In this document: in pieces, positions 10,931-19,021 of the stretch | Position numbering within the stretch: the first letter of the stretch is position 1 | Layout of the letters: each line of letters begins with the position of its first letter | DNA from: CAYZXL01 sp964482435 | GTDB lineage: Bacteria; Auribacterota; JABMQX01 | Direction of reading: 5' to 3' | Assembly (NCBI GenBank): GCA_964482435.1 | Contig: CAYZXL010000015.1 | Location: forward strand, 1 to 64,000 | DNA length: 64,000 bases | The notes under the pieces: generated by a model | What the model was told of the DNA's origin: nothing | Databases searched by the model: none | What the model saw: the letters and a program-made list of their open reading frames with translations, nothing else | Translations under genes and position numbers: made by a program

Positions 10931-11069
10931 GAAAATTGGGAACTAAGGTCTTTCAGGTCGCCCTGGGTTCAGGGGTCAGTTGCACAAGAAGGGGGAGCGG
11001 CCATGGCTGGTTCCGCTCGTCGATTCGGTTGAGACAAGGGCCTTCGGAGTGAGGGCCCTCTTGTGTTTT
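10931..11069 (+). ncRNA. Candidate small RNA or long leader
   Basis: The stretch runs from the expected start of the 10896 promoter to a T-tailed hairpin. GAGCGG (10995-11000) pairs with CCGCTC (11013-11018), and AGGGCC pairs with GGCCCT before GTTTTC at 11065. No known RNA family signature (SRP, 6S, tmRNA, RNase P) was recognised. It could equally be a leader of the beta-helix gene at 11318. Confidence 0.22.
11034..11069 (+). terminator. Terminator-like hairpin
   Basis: ACAAGGGCC pairs with GGCCCTCTTGT with a 2-nt bulge, followed by GTTTTC. The weak U-tract lowers confidence. Confidence 0.3.
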
Positions 11070-11317
11070 CAAGGGAAACAGGCAGCAAAAAGGGGAGGGG
11101 GCCAAGATGAGTAACTTACGCAGAATCAAGGGGATAGGTAGAATCAGGGGGGGGTAGCACTCGCTCTTTTCGGAGTGGTTCCGATGTCTTATCCATCCGA
11201 TGAAATCGGTCCTGCCGCAAACCCGAAACCGAGGTACACCCCATAGAACCGATGCCTCAGCCCCACTGTGGGAGGCGCACTGCTCCCAGTGCACTGAAAA
11301 AGAGGAGGTAAGAAGCG

Positions 11318-12667
11318 ATGCGCACGATAACTGGTGGGTTTTTGGCCGGGGTCGCGCTTGGCGTCGTCCTGGGCCCCTCGGAGCCTGGGTCCGCGCAGGA
11401 GCTCGTTCGTGACCTACCGGGGTTCTTCGTCCCAGGGCGAGCACTGACCGTCGCGATTCGTTGGGCGGACTTCGGCCCGGGTCCCCCTTCCTTCGTGGTC
11501 GAGGTCGTTCCCCCCGGTTGGACTCCCGAGAACCTCGGGCCGGACGCTGAGTTCCATCCGGCCTCACGAACGATTTACTTCTGGCCCTGGTGCCACGAGG
11601 TCTGTCTTCCAGAGTGGGGTGGTCTCTCCTACAACGTGGTGCCGCCGCCCGACTATGTCGGGCCCGCCACGTTCCAGGGGTCAGCTGGCGAGTCCACCAT
11701 CTATCCCCGGAAGGGCATGCTGCGCTACCGGCCCCTCTGGGCGACCGTCCAGAAGACTATTGACTCGTCGCTTTGGGGGGACACGGTGATGGTCGCGGGG
11801 ACGGAGGTGCCGTTCGCGGAGAACATCGTCATGAAGCCGGGGGTGAATCTCATGGGTTACCTTGAGTGGCCGAGCTATCAGCCGCCGGTGATTGAGGCGG
11901 CGTCGCCGACGGAGCCGGCGATTACCGCCGCGCCTTACACGAGGATAAGCGGCTTTGTCATTCGGTCTTCGTCCGTTGGCATCAGCGTAAGCGATCCGAC
12001 GGTTGAGATTTCCAATTGTGTCATTACGGGGACGGCGCCGGCGGCGATTGAGTACGTGGGAACGAGCGAGGGGAAGGTGTCCAATTGCACCATCGCGAAC
12101 AATGCCGGGAGCGGCGTCTTGTGCTACGACGCCTCCCCGAACGTAGTTATCTCCAACTCTATTCTCTTTGCCAACGCCGGAAACGACATCGAGAACTGCA
12201 CGGCGAGGTTCTGCCTCCTTGAGGACGAGGTCGAGCCAGGCTCCGGCGAGAACAACATTTTCGCCGATCCGATGTTCATTGATCCGGCAGGGGGCGACTA
12301 CAAGCTTCTCCGGGAATCGCCCTGCATTGATGCGGGAGACAGCTCGGTTATTGGTCCCGACGAAAAGGACATTGAGGGCAAACCGAGGATTCAATTCGGT
12401 GGGAAAGCCGAGGTGGTTGACATCGGCGCCTATGAATACTGGCTCACCTCGGCAACGCCGCGACCGGGCTTCTCGGACATCCAACTGGCCTGGTCGAGCC
12501 GCCCCGGAAAGACCTACTCGGTCCCGTTCTCCGCCGACCTCATCACCTGGGTTCTCGGCGCCGAAAACGTCCCCGCTTCAGACGGTACAATTACCGTCTG
12601 GTCCGACCCCATCGGCTGGCCGCCGACAGTCCCGGTGCGCTTCTACAGAATCCTCGAAAGCGAGTAG
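11318..12667 (+). CDS. Secreted beta-helix protein, shares its C-terminal module with the 7300-8817 protein
   Basis: 449 aa, ATG 11318 after AGAGGAGGT. The signal peptide ends near GSAQE. Residues about 30-120 form a proline-rich beta domain (FFVPGRALTVAIRW, EVVPPGWTPENLG) resembling a cohesin- or CARDB-like fold, unassigned. Residues about 140-310 are a right-handed parallel beta-helix with ISGFVIRSS, ISNCVITG and VSNCTIANNAGSGV coils. The end carries FADPMFIDP, SPCIDAGD, DIGAYEY and a final WSSRPGKTYSV to FYRILESE block that aligns with the other beta-helix protein. Likely extracellular; substrate unknown. Confidence 0.82.
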   Translation: MRTITGGFLAGVALGVVLGPSEPGSAQELVRDLPGFFVPGRALTVAIRWADFGPGPPSFVVEVVPPGWTPENLGPDAEFHPASRTIYFWPWCHEVCLPEWGGLSYNVVPPPDYVGPATFQGSAGESTIYPRKGMLRYRPLWATVQKTIDSSLWGDTVMVAGTEVPFAENIVMKPGVNLMGYLEWPSYQPPVIEAASPTEPAITAAPYTRISGFVIRSSSVGISVSDPTVEISNCVITGTAPAAIEYVGTSEGKVSNCTIANNAGSGVLCYDASPNVVISNSILFANAGNDIENCTARFCLLEDEVEPGSGENNIFADPMFIDPAGGDYKLLRESPCIDAGDSSVIGPDEKDIEGKPRIQFGGKAEVVDIGAYEYWLTSATPRPGFSDIQLAWSSRPGKTYSVPFSADLITWVLGAENVPASDGTITVWSDPIGWPPTVPVRFYRILESE

Positions 12668-13130
12668 GCGGCGTTGCTGAAAATGGCTTCGGGAGAAAAG
12701 CGCCCCTCCGGTCCCCCCAGGGCGTCGAAACCACCTCCGGCACGGCGTGAGACGAATTCTGCTCACGCAGGTTAGCCAGCCGGAGTCGGGACAAGTCGCT
12801 CGTTGCGCTGCGGCCCACCCACGGCAGTTTACCCCGCCTCAGCCGCCTATGACTGGGCGATGCTGGCAGCACGATGGGTGTGGCTGCATTTCGGCGGCGA
12901 TAGGCGTTGTCCGCGACCCTCACGACGTGGGGGAGCAGACTATGCCGCCCCTTCAGGGCTTCGGTTGCTGTGGCAGGGGACCCAGGGCGGTGCCCTGGGC
13001 TATCCCGCCGTAGGCGGGGTGTCCAAAAGCCCTGTAAGGGCGACATAGTGTAGCCCTGGGCGCAGCCCTGAAGGGGCGAAATATCGGCGGCTGCCCCTAA
13101 AAGTCAGCCACACGCGGCACGATTTGGTGA
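12668..13130 (+). other. Intergenic region upstream of rpsU
   Basis: About 460 bp without a gene. The right half is the palindromic element at 12944-13084. The left half (12668-12940) shows no gene or motif that I recognise. Confidence 0.6.
12944..13084 (+). repeat. Composite palindromic element with 15-bp perfect inverted ends
   Basis: CGCCCCTTCAGGGCT (12946-12960) is the exact inverse of AGCCCTGAAGGGGCG (13064-13078). Inside are CCCAGGG/CCCTGGG (12981-12999), CCCGCC/GGCGGG (about 13003-13018) and GCCCT/AGGGC (about 13029-13042) hairpins. The module GCCCTG-x3-GGGCG-x-CATAG appears three times, once inverted. It has no open reading frame. Confidence 0.75.
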
Positions 13131-13159
13131 TTGACAGAGAGCGGAGCGTCGAATAAACT
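13131..13159 (+). promoter_or_regulatory. Sigma-70-type promoter for rpsU
   Basis: TTGACA (13131-13136), exactly 17 nt, TAAACT (13154-13159). Start near 13166 gives a leader of about 54 nt. The sites are close to consensus, as expected for a ribosomal protein gene. Confidence 0.8.
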
Positions 13160-13219
13160 AAGTAAAAAACTGTTGGTCTGAGTAGAACAAGCTCATTTTT
13201 CGATTGCAAGGTGGTTTTT

Positions 13220-13414
13220 ATGACAAAAGTGGAATTACGCCCGGGTCAGGACATCGGCAGCGCCCTAAGGGCTTTCAAGAAGAAGTGCGCTAAGGACGGT
13301 GTCCTGAAGGAGTTCAAGCGGGCGCAGAGGTACGAAAAGAGGTCCGACAAAAGAAGAAAGCAGGCGCGAGAGAGCCTCAAGAGGGCACGCCTCGCGAACC
13401 TGGAAGAGGCCTGA
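13220..13414 (+). CDS. rpsU: 30S ribosomal protein S21
   Basis: 64 aa, basic. MTKVELRPGQDIGSALRAFK is the typical S21 opening and the rest is a highly charged helix (KRSDKRRKQARESLKRAR). ATG 13220 is preferred to GTG 13211 because AAGGTGG overlaps the GTG and is correctly spaced for the ATG. It has its own strong promoter and stands alone, converging on pcrA. S21 helps 30S subunits initiate on Shine-Dalgarno messages. Confidence 0.95.
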   Translation: MTKVELRPGQDIGSALRAFKKKCAKDGVLKEFKRAQRYEKRSDKRRKQARESLKRARLANLEEA

Positions 13415-13432
13415 GGAAGTAGCGACGCCTCA

Positions 13433-13466
13433 AGCCTGCGATTCCGGGCATGTCCTGCCGCAGGCT
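13433..13466 (+). terminator. Hairpin between rpsU and pcrA
   Basis: AGCCTGCG (13433-13440) pairs with CGCAGGCT (13459-13466). The tail CATGCTTTTG is only partly T-rich. It lies between convergent genes and could serve rpsU. Confidence 0.4.
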
Positions 13467-15643
13467 CATGCTTTTGTGAGCCTGGCAAAACTCGGTGAAA
13501 GAAGTCTTGCTTCGGTGTCCCCGTCGAAAAGGACCCGGACGAATACTTCGCTGTAGTGCCGCTCAACGCTGACGACGGTTCCCGGTCCGAAAGTCGGGTG
13601 GACGACTCTGTCGCCCTCGGTTAGTTTAATAGGGGTTTGGCTTTTCTGGCGGTGGGATCGGTCTTGTTCCCCTTCCGTTCGGCGAGCAGGCAACTCGACG
13701 TCCTCATGCTGCTTGGCGTCTGAGTCGGGAAATATCTCCAAGATAAACCGGGACTCCTCATTCTCTACGTACATCCCATGACGTAATCTGCGCTGGGCGG
13801 CGGTGAGATAGAGGAATCTTTTCGCGCGCGTGACGCCGACGTAGCAAAGCCTCCTTTCCTCCTCGAGCCTTTCCGGGTCCTCGTCGTTGAGGGCGTTGGC
13901 GTGGGGGAAGATTCCCTCCTCAAGCCCGACTATGACGACGGCCTCAAACTCCAGCCCCTTGCTGTTGTGGAGTGTCATAAGGCAGACGGTGTTCTCCTTG
14001 TCCTGCCAAGCGTCTATGTCGGAGACGAGGGAGGTTTGCTCCAGAAATTCCTCCAGCCCGGAGGAGGGGTTGGACTCGTGGAAGGATTTCATGGCGTCCG
14101 TGAGCTCCCGGAGGTTGTCTATTCTATCTTCGGCGTCGTCGGGGAACTCATCTTCAAGCATCCGGCGGTAACCTAATCGTTTGATAAGCTCTTCCGTGAG
14201 CTTGTGGAGCGGTGTCGAACTTACCTTTTCGCGGAACTCCTCCATCATTTTCACAAAGGAAGACACAGATTTCCCTGCGGAACGGGGGATGCCTGCGATG
14301 GAATCGGCCTCCTTAGCCGCCTCGTACACGGAAACGCCTTTCTGGCGACCGGCGGCAGCGAGCCTGTCGAGGGTGACCTTGCCGATGCCTCGCCGGGGGA
14401 CGTTGATGACGCGCAGGAAGCTGACGCTGTCGCTCGGTGAAACCAAGATTCTGAGGTAGGCGAGGATGTCCTTGACTTCTTTTCGCTCGTAAAAGCCCAC
14501 GCCCCCCACGACGGTGTATGGCACTTTTCCGGCACGAAGCCGCTCCTCGATGAGCCGGGACTGTGCGTGAGTCCTATAGAACACCGCGATGTCCCGATAC
14601 CGCAAGTTGTTGTCCTCGACGAGGTGGCGAATGACCTCCAGGGCTGTGTCGGCTTCTTCTTTGTCGTCCCGCAGGAGGAAATAAACAACATCTTCGCCCT
14701 TGCCAAGCTCCGACCAGAGCTTTTTGGTTGCGCGGCGTTGGTTGTAGCGGATCAGAGAATTTGCGGCGTTGAGGATGAGGCTTGTTGACCGGTAGTTCCG
14801 TTCCAGGACGACCTTTCTTGCCCCGGGGAAGTCCTCTTCAAACTTGAGGATGTTGCGGATGTCGGAGCCTCGCCAGCGGTAGATGGACTGATCGGGGTCG
14901 CCGACGACGCAGACGTTTTTATGGTTGCGGCAGAGCATCTTGACGAGGCGGTACTGGGGCGCGTTGGTGTCCTGGTATTCGTCAACGAGGACGTAGAGAT
15001 AGCGATTCTGGTAATCCTCAAGGACTTTCGGGAAATCCTCGAAAAGCCTCAGCGGCAGAAGAATGAGGTCGTCGAAGTCAACGGCGTTGTTCCGCTTCAG
15101 AATCGAGTGGTAAGCCTCCGACACGGCTCGGAGATGCGTCAGGTACGAGGATTTTTTCAGAGGGACGGAGCGGTCCCGTGCGACCTCGTTTTTCTGGCGA
15201 GTGATAGCAAGGCGAGCTTGTTCGGGGGAAAGGAAGTCCCTTAACTTCAGCGATTCCACCGCCTCTTTAGCGGCCCGGAGGGAGTCCACCTCGTCGTAGA
15301 TTACGAAATGCGAGTTGTAGCCCAGATTATGGATTTCGGTCCTCAGGACTCGCGCGCCGAAAGAGTGGAATGTACAGACTAGGGGAGGAGGAGGATACAT
15401 CAGGGGAGGAGGATACATCATGGAGCGCACTCTTTCCTTCATCTCGCCGGCGGCTTTGTTTGTGAAGGTCAGACCTAAAATCCTGCTCGACGGTATGCCC
15501 TGGTCTATCAGATAAGCCATCCGATAGGTTATGACGCGTGTCTTTCCACTTCCGGCGCCAGCGACGACGAGGAGCGGGCCGTCAATGTGTTTGACGGCCT
15601 CCAATTGCTGAGGATTGAGCCTTTCTTCAAACACGCTTTTCAT
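13466..15643 (-). CDS. pcrA: ATP-dependent DNA helicase PcrA/UvrD (SF1)
   Basis: 725 aa, the usual length. LNPQQLEAV is the Q motif, VAGAGSGKT Walker A (about residues 27-35), DEYQDTN Walker B, GDPDQSIYRWRG motif III, and VTRAKRFLYL motif VI. The C-terminal GDRVVHPTFGPGTVV is the Tudor-like tail that binds RNA polymerase in PcrA. It unwinds DNA in repair and resolves transcription-replication conflicts. An oddity is MMYPPPLMYPPPPL before TFHSFG, encoded by a tandem DNA duplication (15382-15420) where the family has a short linker. Confidence 0.96.
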   Translation of the reverse strand: MKSVFEERLNPQQLEAVKHIDGPLLVVAGAGSGKTRVITYRMAYLIDQGIPSSRILGLTFTNKAAGEMKERVRSMMYPPPLMYPPPPLVCTFHSFGARVLRTEIHNLGYNSHFVIYDEVDSLRAAKEAVESLKLRDFLSPEQARLAITRQKNEVARDRSVPLKKSSYLTHLRAVSEAYHSILKRNNAVDFDDLILLPLRLFEDFPKVLEDYQNRYLYVLVDEYQDTNAPQYRLVKMLCRNHKNVCVVGDPDQSIYRWRGSDIRNILKFEEDFPGARKVVLERNYRSTSLILNAANSLIRYNQRRATKKLWSELGKGEDVVYFLLRDDKEEADTALEVIRHLVEDNNLRYRDIAVFYRTHAQSRLIEERLRAGKVPYTVVGGVGFYERKEVKDILAYLRILVSPSDSVSFLRVINVPRRGIGKVTLDRLAAAGRQKGVSVYEAAKEADSIAGIPRSAGKSVSSFVKMMEEFREKVSSTPLHKLTEELIKRLGYRRMLEDEFPDDAEDRIDNLRELTDAMKSFHESNPSSGLEEFLEQTSLVSDIDAWQDKENTVCLMTLHNSKGLEFEAVVIVGLEEGIFPHANALNDEDPERLEEERRLCYVGVTRAKRFLYLTAAQRRLRHGMYVENEESRFILEIFPDSDAKQHEDVELPARRTEGEQDRSHRQKSQTPIKLTEGDRVVHPTFGPGTVVSVERHYSEVFVRVLFDGDTEARLLSPSFARLTKA

Positions 15644-15700
15644 CTTTTTCGAAAACCAGCTCGACGAGGGAGCAGCCCAGCCGCCCTTCTTCGCACCGCC

Positions 15701-16609
15701 TCACGACCGCAGGCTGGCAATCAGGTCATGGATGTCCTCGATGCCGTGGGCAGACATGTATTCCATAATGCCGTCTGAGATCGTTCCGGCGGCGTCCGGA
15801 TGGTAGAAGGTGACGGTCCCGACGGCGACGGCTGTTGCGCCGGCTATGAGGAACTCCACCGCGTCGCTGGCGGTCGTTATGCCGCCCATGCCGATGACCG
15901 GGACGTCAACCTCCCTGCACACTTCCCATACCATTCTCACGGCAATTGGCTTGATTGCCGGGCCGGAAAGCCCGCCGGTTATTCCCCCGAGAACCGGCTT
16001 CCTCTCTTCGATGTCTATCGCCATGCCGACTATTGTGTTGATGAGGGAAAGGGAATCGCTCCCCGCATTCACTGCGACCTTCGCCATCTCGACGACGTCG
16101 GTCACGTTGGGCGAAAGTTTGGTTACGAGCGTTTTGTTCGTGGCTTTCCTGACTTCGGAGACAACCTCCCTGAGGAGCTCAGCGTTCTTGCCGAAAGCCA
16201 TGCCCCCCTTCTTGACGTTCGGGCACGAGACGTTCAGTTCGATTCCAGCAACATCCTGTTCGCCGTCAAGAATTCTCACAATCTCGACGTTTTCCTCGAC
16301 CGAACTCCCCGCGACGTTGACGATGCAGGGAATCTTGTTCTTGTGAAAGAATGGGAGTTTTTCGGTGACAAACGCTTCCACGCCCGGGTTCTGAAGCCCG
16401 ATGGAGTTGAGCATTCCGGCGGGGGTCTCCGCAATTCTTGGCGGAGGATTGCCCTCCCGCGGGCGAAGAGTGATGCCCTTTGTCACTATGGCGCCAATCT
16501 TCGAGTAGTCGAGGAGTTGGCAGTATTCCTCGCCGTAGCCGAACGTCCCCGAAGCCACAATGACCGGACGGGATAGAACGATCTCTGCTATTCTTACCTC
16601 AGTCTTCAT
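15701..16609 (-). CDS. pyrD: Dihydroorotate dehydrogenase B, catalytic subunit
   Basis: 302 aa. FMN enzyme oxidising dihydroorotate to orotate in pyrimidine synthesis. Signatures are ASGTFGYGEEY, GITLRPREGNPPPRI, LNSIGLQNPG, ELNVSCPNV (with the class 1B catalytic Cys in this region) and GMGGITTASDAVEFLIAGA for FMN phosphate binding. It starts at ATG 16609, overlapping the pyrK stop by 11 nt, so the pair is translationally coupled as expected for the PyrD-PyrK heterotetramer that uses NAD. Confidence 0.95.
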   Translation of the reverse strand: MKTEVRIAEIVLSRPVIVASGTFGYGEEYCQLLDYSKIGAIVTKGITLRPREGNPPPRIAETPAGMLNSIGLQNPGVEAFVTEKLPFFHKNKIPCIVNVAGSSVEENVEIVRILDGEQDVAGIELNVSCPNVKKGGMAFGKNAELLREVVSEVRKATNKTLVTKLSPNVTDVVEMAKVAVNAGSDSLSLINTIVGMAIDIEERKPVLGGITGGLSGPAIKPIAVRMVWEVCREVDVPVIGMGGITTASDAVEFLIAGATAVAVGTVTFYHPDAAGTISDGIMEYMSAHGIEDIHDLIASLRS

Positions 16610-17399
16610 CGAAGACAAGCTCCGTTGCGTCGAATACGGGACCGTCAACACAGACGCTCCGGAAACGCTCGTTTCCGTCCCTGTCGCGGACTTTGCAGGC
16701 ACAACTCATGCACGCCCCCACTCCGCACGCCATTCGTTCCTCGACGGAGACCTGACATGGGACGCCGTGCTGGCGAGCAAGTCGAGCGACCGTCGCGAGC
16801 ATGGGCTTCGGCCCGCAGGCATAGACAGTCGGGGAACGACTCTTTCCGGATTTCAGCTGCTCCTCTAACAGGTCGGTGACCGGGCCTTTGTGCCCACGGC
16901 TTCCGTCGTCGGTGGAAACCCTGACTTTCGCACCGAGACTGACGAATTTCTCCTCGAGACAAAGTGCGCCGGCGGTCTTCGCGCCGAGGAGGACGGTTAT
17001 CTCCGATGCTTGAATTCTCCTTGCGAGTTCGGAAGCCAGAAAAGGAAGTGGTGCAATTCCCATCCCTCCCCCGACGACTATCGGAGCAGACGTGCCATCG
17101 AGGTTGAACCCGTTCCCCAGAGGGCCGAGGATTTCAAGGATTGCCCCTTCGCGCGCCTGAGAAAGGCTTCGCGTTCCCTTGCCAACGACATCGAAGAGGA
17201 GCTCAATCCGGTTGCCGTCAACGTCGCAGAAGCTGAACGGGCGGCTCAGGAGATATTCCCACGACGGCTCGACTAATCGAACCATGAGAAATTCCCCCGG
17301 ACGAGCTTCCCGGGCAATCTCTTCGCAGTCAAATCCGAGCCGGAAGTACTTGTCCGAGACCTTTTCCTTGAGAACGAGCTTTATTCGTCGGCAATACAC
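16599..17399 (-). CDS. pyrK: Dihydroorotate dehydrogenase B, electron transfer subunit
   Basis: 266 aa from GTG 17399, chosen because GGAGAG sits 5 nt upstream and because the family starts here (IKLVLKEKVSDKYFRL). An in-frame ATG at 17510 would add 37 residues rich in Cys and Arg with no ribosome site. FAD domain: RPFSFCDVDG. NAD domain: VVGGGMGIAPLPFLA. The [2Fe-2S] ligands are in MACGVGACMSCACKV plus a Cys in FRSVCVDGPVF. It passes electrons from PyrD to NAD+. Confidence 0.93.
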   Translation of the reverse strand: MYCRRIKLVLKEKVSDKYFRLGFDCEEIAREARPGEFLMVRLVEPSWEYLLSRPFSFCDVDGNRIELLFDVVGKGTRSLSQAREGAILEILGPLGNGFNLDGTSAPIVVGGGMGIAPLPFLASELARRIQASEITVLLGAKTAGALCLEEKFVSLGAKVRVSTDDGSRGHKGPVTDLLEEQLKSGKSRSPTVYACGPKPMLATVARLARQHGVPCQVSVEERMACGVGACMSCACKVRDRDGNERFRSVCVDGPVFDATELVFDED

Positions 17400-17516
17400 G
17401 CAGGCTCTCCGAAACAAGTGCACGTTTTCTCCATCCGTGTATAGTAAGAACGCTCCCCGGTGAGGGCAATCATTTTCTCGTGGGGGATTGCGATTCAGGG
17501 GCAGCGCCATGGTTTT

Positions 17517-18728
17517 CTAATCGGCGCCCGGAGGAGCGCTTCGCCACTTCATGCCGCCGATGAAGACCCCCTTGACCTCGATGTTCTCGTCGAAAAAGAC
17601 GATGTCGGCGAGCTTTCCCTTCTCGAGGCTGCCGATTTGGTCGGCTTGCTTGATGATTGCCGCTGGCGTCAAGGAAGTCATCCGAACAACGTCGTGCAGC
17701 GGTGCTCCCACGAGCTGACGGAAAACCCGAACCATCTCGTTGAGTCGGAAAGTGGAACTGGCGAGCCATTCGCCGGTTATGACGCGCGACTCGCGATTCC
17801 TGACGATGGACCTCTGGCCGTCGCGCGGACCGAACGTGTATTCGCCCTCGGGCATTCCGGCTCCTCGCATGGCGTCGCTGACGATGGCGACCTTATCAGG
17901 CCCCTTTACCTTGTACGGGATATGGAGCATATCCGCCGAGAGGTGAATGCCATCGCTGATGACTTCGGTGGTGAGCCTCTCGTCGAGAAGGACCGCTTCC
18001 ACCATCCCGCCCTGCCTCTTCACGAAGGGCTTGCTGAAAGTCACGAAATCGCTCATGGCGCAATACAGATGCGTTGTGTGCGTGACTCCCCACTCAATAG
18101 CCTCCATCATGACACTGTAGGAAGCATTGGAATGTCCGGCGCTCACGACGATCCCAGCGGTGCCGAAAGCGCGAATCATTTCCTCGGCGCCCGGCAAATC
18201 CGGAGCGCACGTCATGCTCAGGATGTCGTCCGCACGCTTGAGGAATCTGCTGTACTCTTTCGGATTTGGATTTCGGACTTCCGATTCGAGATGGCAGCCC
18301 CTTTTTTCGCCGAGCAGATACGGTCCTTCGAGATGAGCCCCGAGGACACGAGAGCCTTCCGGGGGACAGTTCTTGGCCTGGGCAATAACATCGAGGGCTT
18401 TGAGAATTCGGTCGGTGGGCATAGAGGCTGTAGTGGCGGCAACGGAAGTCACACCCCCCGCCGCATGAAAGCGAGTGACCTTTCGCAAGTCCTCGATGGT
18501 TCCGTCGGAGAAGTCCGATCCCGCGCCTCCGTGCACGTGAATGTCCACGAAGCCGGGCGAGATGAAGTCTCCTTCGGCGTCTATAATTTCCGCCCCTCGC
18601 GGGATAGAAACGCCCGACCTCTCGCCAACCTGTTCAATCCGGTCGCCCCTCACGACCACACACCCGTCGCTAAGTATTCTATCCGGCAAAATCACTCTTC
18701 CGCCGAGAAACACCTTGTATTCATTCAT
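17517..18728 (-). CDS. nagA: N-acetylglucosamine-6-phosphate deacetylase
   Basis: 403 aa. Amidohydrolase that deacetylates GlcNAc-6-P for amino-sugar catabolism or recycling. PGFVDIHVHGG is the metal-binding HxH, GAHLEGPYL carries the conserved Glu, SAGHSNASY and THLYCAM hold the metal His residues, and VSDAMRGAGMPEGEY the catalytic Asp. ATG 18728 has AAAGGAG 8 nt upstream. The pyrK frame lies just downstream, so the two may be co-transcribed. No nagB or nagE is in the window. Confidence 0.93.
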   Translation of the reverse strand: MNEYKVFLGGRVILPDRILSDGCVVVRGDRIEQVGERSGVSIPRGAEIIDAEGDFISPGFVDIHVHGGAGSDFSDGTIEDLRKVTRFHAAGGVTSVAATTASMPTDRILKALDVIAQAKNCPPEGSRVLGAHLEGPYLLGEKRGCHLESEVRNPNPKEYSRFLKRADDILSMTCAPDLPGAEEMIRAFGTAGIVVSAGHSNASYSVMMEAIEWGVTHTTHLYCAMSDFVTFSKPFVKRQGGMVEAVLLDERLTTEVISDGIHLSADMLHIPYKVKGPDKVAIVSDAMRGAGMPEGEYTFGPRDGQRSIVRNRESRVITGEWLASSTFRLNEMVRVFRQLVGAPLHDVVRMTSLTPAAIIKQADQIGSLEKGKLADIVFFDENIEVKGVFIGGMKWRSAPPGAD

Positions 18729-19021
18729 CAGTCGGACTCCTTTTTTCGGCGAATGCATTTCGGCCCCGACAATCGTACGCCGCATCCTGAACCTTTGCAA
18801 CAAGGGCAATCCATGACCGGACATCCCAGAGTCTGCGCTCCTTGCCCCGCTCGCCGAATTTCTCATCGCGCGTCTTTGCGGCAAAGAGGCTGGTATGGTA
18901 TGCTTCGTTCGCATTGACGGCGTGGCCGGCTGGAGCCGATCGCCAGTGCTCGGCGTCCAGCTCGGCGCCGGCAAACGTGATGAACAGTTTTTTCTGGTCC
19001 AATTAACTGAGGAGGTTTGTC

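Larger units (their letters stand above)
10217..11317 (+). other. Long intergenic region with hairpins, repeats and a candidate small RNA
   Basis: No convincing protein gene. Three adjacent hairpins follow the zinc-ribbon gene (GCGGT/ACCGC near 10260 and GCCGGTT/AACCGGC at 10290-10312 are the clearest). A unit shared with 31946-31969 lies at 10536-10559, a repeat pair at 10641-10776, and a promoter plus terminator-like unit at 10896-11069. A 16-codon frame with a strong SD starts at 11107. Although RNase P RNA follows DUF164-type genes in some bacteria, its conserved GAGGAAAGTCC block is not seen here. Confidence 0.6.

Noticed and set aside
15800..16576. 258-codon frame on the plus strand
   Set aside because: Antisense to pyrD.
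17460..18917. 485-codon frame on the plus strand
   Set aside because: It lies antisense to nagA, which has full family motifs; the long open frame follows from GC-rich codon use.
18721..19002. 93-codon minus-strand frame ending in an 8-nt overlap with the nagA start
   Set aside because: The overlap looks like coupling, but its TTG start has no ribosome site and any promoter would fall inside the GH127 gene. No family resemblance.
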